From assembly GCF_040958095.1 (NCBI RefSeq), contig NC_091198.1:37405572-37469571 (forward strand): DNA of 64,000 nucleotides, in the 5' to 3' direction. Positions 36,699 through 44,985 of the stretch are shown one piece after another. The notes under the pieces were generated by a model. The model worked only from the letters and a program-made list of their open reading frames with translations, had not been told where the DNA came from and searched no databases. A program made the position numbers and the translations under genes. Source of the stretch: Procambarus clarkii. Its lineage: Eukaryota; Arthropoda; Malacostraca; Decapoda; Cambaridae. Position 1 is the first letter of the stretch, and each line of letters starts with the position of its first letter.

Positions 36699-37612
36699 TC
36701 AATACGTACAGGTGAGACGCGTGTTAGGGAAGTGCAAGAGACTATACCCTCCTCTTGAGGGAGGACACAGCTGAGCCGCCAGGTGGCAGCACCAGTCTAT
36801 GGCGGGGTCGTCATCAGTGAGACGCTCCCACCTGATGATCAGGCGGAGCTCCCTTCCCTGGTACGGCAGAGTGTCCAGGGTGTCCGGGTCCACGTAGCCC
36901 GTGGCGTCCAGGGTGTCCGGGTCCACGTAGCCCGTGGCGTCCAGGGTGTCCGGGTCCACGTAGCCCGTGGCGTCCAGGGTGTCCGGGTCCACGTAGCCCG
37001 TGGCGTCCAGGGTGTCCGGGTCCACGTAGCCCGTGGCGTCCAGGGTGTCCGGGTCCACGTAGCCCGTGGCGTCCAGGGTGTCCGGGTCCACGTAGCCCGT
37101 GGCGTCCAGGGTGTCCGGGTCCACGTAGCCCGTGGCGTCCAGGGTGTCCGGGTCCACGTAGCCCGTGGCGTCCAGGGTGTCCGGGTCCACGTAGCCCGTG
37201 GCGTCCAGGGTGTCCGGGTCCACGTAGCTCGTGTCGTCCAGGGTGTCCGGGTCCACGTAGCCCGTGGCGTCCAGGGTGTCCGGGTCCACGTAGCCCGTGG
37301 CGTCCAGGGTGTCCGGGTGCACGTAGCCCGTGTCGTCCAGGGTGTCCGGGTCCACGTAGCCCGTGGCGTCCAGGGTGTCCGGGTCCACGTAGCCCGTGGC
37401 GTCCAGGGTGTCCGGGTGCACGTAGCCCGTGTCGTCCAGGGTGTCAGGGTCCACGTAGCCCGTGGCGTCCAGGGTGCCCGGGTCCACGTAGCCCGTGTCG
37501 TCCAGGGTGTCAGGGTCCACGTAGCCCGTGGCGTCCAGGGTGTCCGGGTCCACGTAGCCCGTGGCGTCCAGGGTGTCCGGGACCACGTAGCCCCTGACGT
37601 CCAGGTCAATGC
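36699..37612 (-). CDS. Probable second exon of the HEPN-NACHT gene, with 11-residue repeats
   Basis: A minus-strand open frame runs from a splice acceptor (TGTATGTCTTCAG, AG at 37614-37613) to a stop at 36699-36701. The acceptor leaves phase 1, the same phase as the donor of the NACHT exon at 39693, so joining them gives a continuous frame reading LQDL-G-IDLDVRGY across the junction. The exon has about 6 unique residues, 22 copies of an 11-residue repeat (consensus GYVDPDTLDAT), then a 57-residue unique tail with regularly spaced Leu (TLPYQGRELRLIIRWERL and onward to NTRLTCTY) that resembles a leucine-rich-repeat-type region. The model protein is then 1,186 residues. Alternatively a donor GTACGT at 36709, also phase 1, would make a symmetric 903-bp exon joined to something further away. 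No later exon is visible before satellite A. The exon is GC-rich, unlike its AT-rich flanks. The splice model is inference. Confidence 0.55.
36873..37592 (-). repeat. 33-bp coding minisatellite, 22 copies
   Basis: The unit is 33 bp and encodes GYVDPDTLDAT in the frame of the probable exon. Copies are nearly identical. Most visible changes alter the residue: Ala to Asp (LDAT to LDDT), Asp to His (YVDP to YVHP), one Asp to Gly, one Gly to Ser, and Val in the first copy; a few are silent (Pro CCG to CCT). The LDDT/YVHP combination recurs every three units in the 5' half of the exon, a 99-bp sub-periodicity. The 3' copies are uniform. Both strands are open throughout because 33 is a multiple of three and the unit has no stop. 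Confidence 0.95.
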
Positions 37613-37785
37613 CTGAAGACATACACTGAGATACAGTCACGGTCGTTACTGGTATGTTCTAAGATATAACAAGAAGACATACTGAGCCATCCACTCACCT
37701 TACTGCTGGGTTTATTACCTGATGACAAGTCCGTATTTTGGACAGTATTAATAGCATCTAAACTATGTATTAATAGCTTTTAAAA

Positions 37786-38372
37786 GCCACGGTCAAGGTC
37801 ATCGGTAACAATGGTCAAGGTCATCTGTATCAATGGTCAAGGTCACAGTCAAGGTCATCTGTATCAATGGTCAAGGTCATCTGTATCAATGGTCAAGGTC
37901 ATCTGTATCAATGGTCAAGGTCATCCGCATCAATGGTCAAGGTCATCTGTATCAATGGTCAAGGTCACAGTCAAGGTCATCTGTATCAATGGTCAAGGTC
38001 ATCTGTATCAATGGTCAAGGTCATCCGCATCAATGGTCAAGGTCATCTGTATCAATGGTCAAGGTCACAGTCAAGGTCATCTGTATCAATGGTCAAGGTC
38101 ACATTCAAGGTCATCTGTATCAATGGTCAAGGTAATCTGTATCAATTGTCAAGGTCACAGTCAATGTAATCTGTATCAATTGACAAGGTCACAGTCAATG
38201 TAATCTGTATCAATTGTCAAGGTCACAGTCAAGGTCATCTGTATCATGGTCAAGGTCACAGTCAAGATCATCTGTATCAATGGTCAAGGTCACAGTCAAG
38301 GTCATCTGTATCATGGTGAAGGTCACAGTCATGGTCATGGTCATCTTTATCAATGGTCAAGGTCTCATTAGA
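37786..38372. repeat. 22-bp (and 34-bp variant) minisatellite rich in TCAAGGTCA
   Basis: The unit reads ATGGTCAAGGTCATCTGTAT plus CA, with longer units that insert CACAGTCAAGGT. Together with its edges the array holds about 25 exact copies of TCAAGGTCA by my count. That nonamer is the classic extended half-site bound by monomeric orphan nuclear receptors of the FTZ-F1/NR5A and ERR types. Longer units place two AGGTCA half-sites as a direct repeat with six bases between. Open frames on the plus strand are unit translations only. Binding has not been shown. Confidence 0.93.
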
Positions 38373-38780
38373 AGGTCATATAAACTAAGTCAGGGTCACA
38401 GTGAAAGGTCATCTGGACCAAGTATCAAGGTCACAGGGATAGATGGGTCACCTGAATTAAGGATCAAAGTTACGGAAGGTCTAATTAACCAAGGATCAAG
38501 GTCACAGTGAAAGGTCAACCTGAAAAGGAATTAGGTCACAGTGAAAGGTCATCTTGAACAGGAATTAGGTCACAGTGAAAGGTCCTCTTAAACAGGAATT
38601 AGGTCACAGTGAAAGGTCATCTTGAACAGGAACAAGGTCACAGTAAAAGGTCATCTTGAACAGGAATTAGGTCACAGTGAAAGGTCATCTTGAACAGGAA
38701 TTAGGTCACAGTGAAAGGTCATCCTGAACAGGAATTAGGTCACAGTGAAAGGAGATCTGTACCACGAGTCAAAGTCAAAG
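38373..38780. repeat. 34-bp minisatellite with paired AGGTCA half-sites
   Basis: A regular core at about 38498-38752 repeats every 34 bp (AGGTCA at 38533 and 38567). Each unit contains AGGTCACAGTGAAAGGTCA, that is two AGGTCA half-sites separated by seven bases, then a CTTGAACAGGAATT-type tail. Flanking sequence back to 38373 contains looser copies and merges with the 22-bp array, from which it probably derived. Confidence 0.88.
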
Positions 38781-38890
38781 TGGTAAGTCATCTGAACCAA
38801 AAGTATGGCGTCGCTAAATACTTCATGAAATTATTTATGCACAAGAATATATACAGCAGCGGAATGTTTCGAAAATTTATTATTCATGGA

Positions 38891-39593
38891 GTAGTCGCCC
38901 TTAATAAGTCTATATTTGTAATCAAAGTAGAAGGTTTGTCACCCATAGGGTGACTATAATTGTAAACAATGTAAGGTGTTTGTCACCCTTAAGGTGACTA
39001 TATTTGTAAACAATGTAAGGTGTTTGTCTCCCTTAAGGTGACTATATTTGTAAACAATATAAGGTGTTTGTCACCCTTAAGGTGACTATATTTGTAAACA
39101 ATATAAGGTGTTTGTCGCTCTTAAGGTGACTATATTTGTAAACAATATCAGGTGTTTGTCGCCCTTAAGGTGACTATATTTGTAAACAATATAAGGTGTT
39201 TGTCGCCCTTAAGGTGACTATATTTGTAAACAATATCAGGTGTTTGTCGCTCTTAAGGTGACTATATTTGTAAACAATATCAGGTGTTTGTCGCCCTTAA
39301 GGTGACTATATTTGTAAACAATATCAGGTGTTTGTCGCTCTTAAGGTGACTATATTTGTAAACAATATCAGGTGTTTGTCGCCCTTAAGGTGACTATATT
39401 TGTAAACAATATCAGGTGTTTGTCGCTCTTAAGGTGACTATATTTGTAAACAATATCAGGTGTTTGTCGTCCATAAGATGAATATATTTGTAAACAATAT
39501 CAGGTGTTTGTCTCCCTTAAGGTGATTATGTTTGTAAACAATATAAGGAATCTTTCGTCTATAAGGTTGTAAACATATATGTAAACAATGTAA
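38891..39593. repeat. 44-bp minisatellite carrying GTAAACAA in each unit
   Basis: About 16 copies of a 44-bp unit containing AGGTGTTTGTCGCCCTTAAG, GTGACTATATTTGTAAACAA and a short ATATC/ATATA end. I count 15 exact GTAAACAA motifs; the reverse complement TTGTTTAC is the established DAF-16/FOXO-type binding element. TGTTTG in the other half also resembles a forkhead core. From about 39240 to 39470 the units alternate between GCTCTTAAGG and GCCCTTAAGG, showing an 88-bp dimer. The outermost copies are degenerate. Confidence 0.93.
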
Positions 39594-39693
39594 ATCTGAA
39601 TTACTATATTAAACATGACGAATGAAGCCCTTTGCGTAATTTTGGTATTAATAAATAACCCTAAAAATTATGGTGGAAAATATGAATATTTAC

Positions 39694-42340
39694 CAAGATC
39701 CTGCAGGTGAGGAAGGTGAGGCAGGTGACGGATGAGGACGGGCAGTTGGTGTAGTGTGAGGTGCAGGAGGAGGCTCTCGAGGGTGTGAGGCAGGAGGGGT
39801 ATGGCTGCCTCAGACAAGTCACCACTAAACTCCTCTAAGGTACACTTACTGCCGGGGGCTGTCAGCCTCTCCAAACATTGTTTTGTTATATCACTTCTCT
39901 CTTTGCTGTCTAAACTATAGTCAAGATCTAGGTATATGGTTACCTTCATTGTTGCCAGCACTGACAGTGTAGACAGGTGCTGCTTTAGTTGGGATGTATC
40001 CTTTATGTTTAGGTAAATGTTCTTAGGTGTCACCTTCTTAAGAACAAGCGGCAGGACAACCCACGAGTCAACACTCCGTATTGACCACTCTTGTTCTGTA
40101 CGCAGCTTCTCACACACGGCTTGGATGACGTGCTCACTCCCGCGGGACTCTGCTACATGCTTCAACAGCTCGTCAGGCTCAAGTGTAACCATCTCGCACA
40201 GGTCAATTATGTGAGTAATGAACCTGTGCTCTACTCCCCGGGCACACAGCACCCCGGTAGTGCTGACTAAAATGTTCTGCCATCTGGGGCGCTCAATAAA
40301 CTCTTGTAGCACGCTAATATCAAACTTTGACACTCTCAGGTGATCTCCCAAGGAGCGTTTTTCCTTACGTACAACATCCACCAAGAGGTCAATGATTGTA
40401 GAGCTTTCCCCTGATACACGGTGTGATGCTGGATCACCTCGGCCTTGCTCAGCCCTCAACAAGAGATCGACCAGCCTCCTGCTGGCACAATACTCCTGGT
40501 ACCTGGCGTGAAAATAGCCAAACACCCACACCACATTGAGGCCCCGACGGTAGCTGGTTCTTGTGAAATAGTTGGACAAGACCTCCTCCTGTGGCAGTCC
40601 CAGAGTGTCACACTTCTCCCTAATCTCCGCTTCCGTCTCCGGCCAAAGGTCGTACTCCTGCCTCTGGATCCCTCTTAAACTAATCTCTTCTAAGAACCTC
40701 AAAAACTTTTTCACATTTTCGTCACATTTTCCTTTGGGTTCGGTCACGTGTTTGTCTGTGAGTCTGGACACTAATTTGTTGGTTATGAAGTCATGAATCT
40801 TCTCGTAGACTTGAGTGTTTGTGGTGAGATTGTTAAATTCTTCTGGAGCCTCGACACACAGCAGCGCCAACAAGGTCAAGGTGAGTGGAGTGTTGAGGTA
40901 CTCACCCAGGAACTGACTCATCTGCTCCAGCCGCTGGGTAAACCTCCCTGTGATGACACTCCGTTGGCTCTCTTCCTCCACCAGCACCTTGATGGTTCTC
41001 TCGGCGAACTCCACGCGACGTTCTGGAGTGATGCCCAAGACGAGGATGTTGCAGCGAGGTCTGGTGTGTGGGACGAGCTGTGACAGTTGTTGGTCCCACC
41101 CCGGCCGTGTGGTTATCACCAACCTCACATCCTTGCCAGGCAGGTGCAACAGCTCCTTCACCAGCCTTCCTGAATGGTCGTTGACCTCGTCGTAGCCGTC
41201 AATCAGGACTAATATATTTAAGCTCAAGATTATCTCCTTAAACAGCTGGAAGTCGGCACCAGAATCACGAAGTGTTTGAGGCAGCAACTGGCGGAGGAGA
41301 CCATCGAAGGTATTAAGATATGAGTCCCTGCACTGTACATAGAAAACGAGGTCCACAGTGCCCAGGTGACGTATGGCAGCAGGGTCCTCTACCCACTTCT
41401 CGAGGATGAGCTTGAGTAAAGTTGTCTTGCCCATACCACCTTCCCCCGTCAGGAGGACACACTCAGGGACTCTTCCGTCCTCTCGTCTCATGCTCAAGAT
41501 GTCTTCAAAGTTTATATCCTGACCCTTGGCAGCGTGGGAGGGTCTTGCCCCTATGACAGGATCTTCAAGGAGTCGTAGTCGTGTAAAAGCAAGACTTGGG
41601 TTGTAGTTAATGTTGAGGAGGAGCCAGGGTGCGGGAACAATCTGGTACAGAAGTTTATACCCGTCAGTTAGCTCCTGCTTGCTCATCTGCTTAACCTCTT
41701 CTGTGATGTGGCTTTTGAACATCTTAATCTCCTGGCGGAGCTGAGGCAAGTACGCCACATCTGAGGGATCCAGCGGCTCTCTGACCTTCTCTAGCAGATC
41801 ACCAATATACTTGGTGACATCTCTGGTCACGTGGTCCACATCCTGGCTGTTTATCCCACACCGGACGCCGGCCTCAGCCAGCATCTTAGCCAATAAGTCA
41901 CTGAGCTCCGTCAGTGTTGACGTAAGATCTTGCTCTGACATTCCCACATTATCATGGGCCAACGTGTTTCGGTGTTGCTTCAGGCTGTAAATGAGGTGTT
42001 CAAGTGATGGTCCCAGAGGTCTTGGAGTGGTCCACGTGGGGTCATCCTTCATAGCCAGACCACACACATGTTGCAGGAGTTTATACAACAGGGTGATGTC
42101 AAAAGTTGCAGCGTCAGAGGAATCTTTGAGTTTATCCCTCTGGTGATCATTGAAGACACGCCTGTACTGAACATTGGTGTACCCCAAGTCCTGAGTGAGG
42201 TAAGTCAGTACTGGGAAGGTGCCCCGGTACGACCACATAAACACACTTGCTAGCGCGTCTCGTCCTGCCTTAGTCACAGCCAGTCCATACCGCAGTCTGT
42301 TCACATCTTCCGGTTGGATAACAGGACTCGAGGCCGCCAT
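39694..42340 (-). CDS. HEPN (DZIP3-like) - NACHT NTPase, NLR-type protein, main exon
   Basis: The main exon of a STAND-class NTPase, expected to be a cytosolic sensor that oligomerises on ATP binding. I start at ATG 42340 (A at -3, G at +4); the frame extends ten codons upstream only through a TTG. Residues about 10-155 match the DZIP3-like HEPN pattern, with FDITLLYKLLQHVCGLA and the motif RNTLAH (Arg124, His129), the R-x4-H signature of HEPN RNases. A helical linker follows. The NACHT domain has Walker A GEGGMGKTT at 299-307, Walker B LVLIDGYDEV at 377-386, sensor VITTRP near 408-413, and winged-helix-type motifs VYEKIHDFI (511-519) and VFGYFHARYQEY (606-617). Leu-rich sequence near 851-882 may start a repeat domain. 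The donor at 39693 truncates the frame in phase 1; without splicing, seven odd residues and a stop would follow. No frameshift or missing catalytic residue is seen. The exact NLR subfamily is not identifiable by eye. Confidence 0.9.
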
Positions 42341-42454
42341 ATTGGGTCGTATGATACTCACCTCACACAACTGTTGTCAAGTTTCACACAAGCAGTAAAT
42401 GTCCCACGCTGGTTTTGTTATTATATTATGTTTAAAAACATAACATTGTTTCTC
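42341..42454 (-). other. 5' flank of the HEPN-NACHT exon
   Basis: Unique sequence between the start codon and the SINE. It includes an AT-rich stretch with a short inverted repeat (TTATGTTT, AA, AAACATAA at 42424-42441). I cannot support a TATA box or initiator. GAGGTGAGT on the minus strand near 42363-42355 could be a donor of an upstream non-coding exon, or be chance. Confidence 0.4.
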
Positions 42455-42680
42455 ACTGTCGGAGACGGGCAGCTTGTTAGGCTTGTGTAGGCCTTCCTAA
42501 GCCAACGACAGACCTTCCTCAGGATGCATCCCTCAACAGTTGACTAATTTCCAGGTTAATGTTTACTGCTAGGTGAACAGAGGTATCAGGAGGCTGAGCA
42601 TCTCACACTGCCAGGGAATCAAACTCGGATCTAATCGGTGATGATCCGACTGCATTAACCACAATACAGTCACTTAATTG
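42455..42680 (-). mobile_element. Degenerate tRNA-derived SINE, decapod type
   Basis: Read on the minus strand, GGTTAATGCAG (about 42660-42650) resembles a Pol III A box and GTTTGATTCC (about 42625-42615) a B box, at tRNA-like spacing. The body then contains GTTCACCTAGCAGTAAAC, a TTAGTCAACTGTTG stretch and GGATGCATCCTGAGG. I recognise this order from short interspersed elements common in decapod genomes. The A box is imperfect, the B box has T for C, and no target-site duplication is obvious, so it is an old copy. Outer limits are approximate. Confidence 0.7.
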
Positions 42681-43080
42681 ACCACAAATATAAGTGATTT
42701 CCAAATAAACCAAATTTTACAAAATGTGTTCACATGTTAATGCAATATTCGGTTCCAGCTTTATTTGTTATTTTCAATTTGTTCTTTAACTAGTTAATTT
42801 CTTCTGTCTTTATACTCTTCAGAATTCTGGCATCTGGAAGAACAATTTAACGTTATTAAAACAAGATGTTAGTGTTAAACATTGGGTCAGAAATACATTT
42901 TTGAGATCACTAAAACAAATAAAGTTCCAAAGTCTGCCTCCTGAATTTTTTTATATATTTTATAACTTAAAACTTGTCAATATTTTGACCTAACTCCTGT
43001 GATCATTGTGGTGTTGGCTTCTGGTTTAGGTAGAGTAATGGTGCTCATTTTCTCACACAGAAATATACGGTGTAGCATTT
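42681..43080. other. AT-rich unique sequence, no gene seen
   Basis: AT-rich non-repetitive DNA between the SINE and the LINE remnant. No open frame of useful length, RNA gene or repeat array is visible. Its right end may hold further, unrecognisable LINE sequence. Confidence 0.6.
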
Positions 43081-43420
43081 AGTAATGTTATTCTCTGCCT
43101 TTATCTTGCTCTTGTAAGGACCTATTTAGATTATGCAGTTCAGTTTGGTCAACATACAATATACTGGACATAATTTAACTTGAACCCGTAAAGAGAAGAA
43201 TGACAAAGTTGATCTCAGGAATTAGAAATCTCCCTTATTAAGAGAGATTAAGGAAGCAATGTTTACACATTCTTCGGAAAGTATAGTTGATATTATTGAT
43301 GTTGTCAAAAGGATGAAAAGTTATATCGAAGGTAGTAATAATAAGTTGTTAACTATATCAACACAAAATAGAACAAGAAATGACGAATCTGTATCAATAA
43401 AAATAATGTCTGCTTCTCTG
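43081..43420 (+). pseudogene. Decayed 3' end of a LINE reverse-transcriptase ORF
   Basis: Three frames in order give pieces typical of the C-terminal part of a jockey/CR1-like non-LTR reverse transcriptase: LVRTYLDYAVQF (from about 43111), RRMTKLISGIRNLPY (from about 43194) and then VDIIDVVKRMKSYIEG with LLTISTQNRTRN (from about 43286). The usual family order is an LVRPHLEYAVQFW-type motif, an RRATKLI-type motif, then an NRTRN-type end. Stops and at least two frame changes interrupt it, so it is a dead fragment. The catalytic core of the polymerase is absent. The family is recognised from memory, so the clade is uncertain. Confidence 0.75.
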
Positions 43421-43770
43421 TCTATGCGAGCTAGAAGACCCTACTCAGGGAGCTAGCCTCACCTAATTTCTAACAGTAATTCCTGCTGGGTATGTGCCCA
43501 ACAGGGAATGGCATATATGTAGGGAGTACAACTTTAAAGAGTACCAAAGCTACCCCCTTACCACGAACTTTGCTATATCATATTAATTAGGCTTTGAATT
43601 ATTTATTTATTTTTTTGCAAGGGTTCCCATCTGAGCTTCTGTGTAGATCGCCCTCTCCCCCTCCGCTCTCTTGTGGACAATATTCACAGTATAATGTTAA
43701 CAACTTACATGGAGTTTACTACAAGTAAACTTCCGTCCCCTGAGAGTCTCTTATAGGAGCAATGATGGAG
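43421..43770. other. Unique sequence next to satellite B, no gene seen
   Basis: AT-rich to mixed sequence with a T-rich run near 43600-43615 and a C-rich run near 43650-43665. No convincing open frame, tRNA or tandem repeat. It ends where the first recognisable satellite B unit begins. Confidence 0.6.
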
Positions 43771-44770
43771 GGCCGCGTAGAGGCTCATCATATAAAATGG
43801 CCGCCTAGAGGCACATAAAATGGCCGCCTAGAGGCACATAAAATGGCCGCCTAGAGGCACATAAAATGGCCGCCAGGAGGCACATAAAGGGCCGCCTAGA
43901 GGAACATAAAATGGCCGCCTAGAGGCACATAAAATGGCCGCCTAGAGGCACATAAAGGGGCCGCCTAGAGGTGCATAAAGGGCCGCCTAGAGGCACATAA
44001 AATGGCCGCCTAGAGGCACATAAAATGGCCGCCTAGAGGCACATAAAATGGCCGCCTAGAGGCACATAAAATGGCCGCCTAGAGGCACATAAAATGGCCG
44101 CCTAGAGGCACACAAAATGGCCGCCTAGAGGCACATAAAGGGGCCGCCTAGAGGTGCATAAAGGGCCGCCTAGAGGCACATAAAATGGCCGTCTAGAGGC
44201 ACATAAAATGGACGCCTATAGGTGCATAAAGGGCCGCCTAGAGGCACATAAAATGGCCGCCTAGAGGCACATAAAGGGCCGCCTAGAGGCACATAAAGGG
44301 CCGCCTAGAGGTGCATAAAGGGCCGCCTAGAGGCACATAAAATGGCCGTCTAGAGGCACATAAAATGGACGCCTATAGGTGCATAAAGGGCCGCCTAGAG
44401 GCACATAAAATGGCCGCCTAGAGGCACAAAAAATGGACGCCTATAGGTGCATAAAGGGCCGCCTAGATGCACATAAAATGGCCGACTAGAGGCACACAAA
44501 ATGGCCGCCTAGAGGCGCATAAAGGGGGCCGCCTAGAGGCGCATAAAGGGGCCGCCTTGAGGCACATAAAGGGGACAGACTGAGGCACATAAAGAGCCGC
44601 CTAGAGGAACATAATGGGTCGCTTGTAGGTACATAAAGGGGCCGCCTAGAGGCACATAAAAGGGCCGCCTAGAGGCACATAAAGGGGCCGCCTAGAGGTA
44701 CATAATGGGTCGCCTGGAGGTACATAATGGGTCGCCTAGAGGTACATAAAGAGGCCGCCTAGAGGCACAT

Positions 44771-44985
44771 AAAATTGCCACCTTAAGGTCCATGGAACGG
44801 CCGCCTACATTCACATAAAATGGACGTCTAGAAGCCCCTAAATAGCCACCAAGAGGCCTATAAAGCGGCCGCCTTAAAGCACATAAAATGGCCACCAAGA
44901 CGCAAATAAAATGGCCGCCAAGAGGCTCCTAGAATAGCCCCCTAAAATCCCATAAACAAGCCGCCTAGAGGCATGTAAAGATGCC
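44771..44985. repeat. Divergent marker segment, copy 1
   Basis: About 215 bp of strongly altered units, starting AAAATTGCCACCTTAAGG and including GGTCCATGGAACGG, CCTACATTCACATAAAATGG and CCTAAAATCCCATAAACAAG. It has the same period as satellite B but many more substitutions per unit. Confidence 0.85.

Larger units (their letters stand above)
37613..39693 (-). other. Inferred intron of the HEPN-NACHT gene, 2,081 bp
   Basis: The intron would begin with GTAAAT at 39693-39688 (exon end CTTG) and end with CTTCAG at 37618-37613. Both junctions are phase 1. Most of the intron is three tandem arrays at 37786-38372, 38373-38780 and 38891-39593. The remaining pieces (37613-37785, 38781-38890, 39594-39693) are AT-rich unique sequence with nothing I can name. 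The short open frames inside follow the tandem units and are not genes. Confidence 0.55.

Noticed and set aside
36839..37609. Second minus-strand frame (TWTRTPWTPRA repeats)
   Set aside because: A shifted reading of the same 33-bp unit, without a phase-compatible junction to the NACHT exon.
36783..37616. Plus-strand 277-codon frame with VQGVRVHVARG repeats
   Set aside because: It is the antisense reading of the 33-bp minisatellite. The minus frame has matching splice phases with the NACHT exon and non-repeat flanks that continue the protein.
37811..38510. Overlapping plus-strand frames of about 100-130 codons (VKVICINGQG strings)
   Set aside because: All are translations of the 22-bp tandem unit in successive frames.
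38520..38760. Telomere-like TTAGG
   Set aside because: TTAGG occurs once per 34-bp unit and not as a tandem pentamer, so it is not arthropod telomere sequence.
37786..39593. CRISPR array
   Set aside because: The repeats are contiguous tandem units without unique spacers, and the window is eukaryotic.
39668..39693. HEPN-NACHT protein ending at the stop at 39668-39670
   Set aside because: The last residues (GKYSYFPP) are read from AT-rich sequence beginning with a GTAAAT donor. Splicing at 39693 gives a better continuation.
40017..42253. Short open frames on both strands inside the NACHT exon
   Set aside because: They overlap the long minus-strand coding frame entirely and have no recognisable domain.
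42341..42370. Start of the HEPN-NACHT protein at 42370
   Set aside because: The codon there is TTG. The first ATG is at 42340 and has A at -3 and G at +4.
42610..42665. Functional tRNA gene
   Set aside because: The A and B boxes are degenerate, no cloverleaf with an anticodon arm and acceptor stem could be drawn, and a SINE body follows directly.
43259..43456. A 65-codon plus-strand gene
   Set aside because: Its sequence matches the end of a LINE reverse-transcriptase ORF, and the neighbouring pieces lie in other frames with stops.
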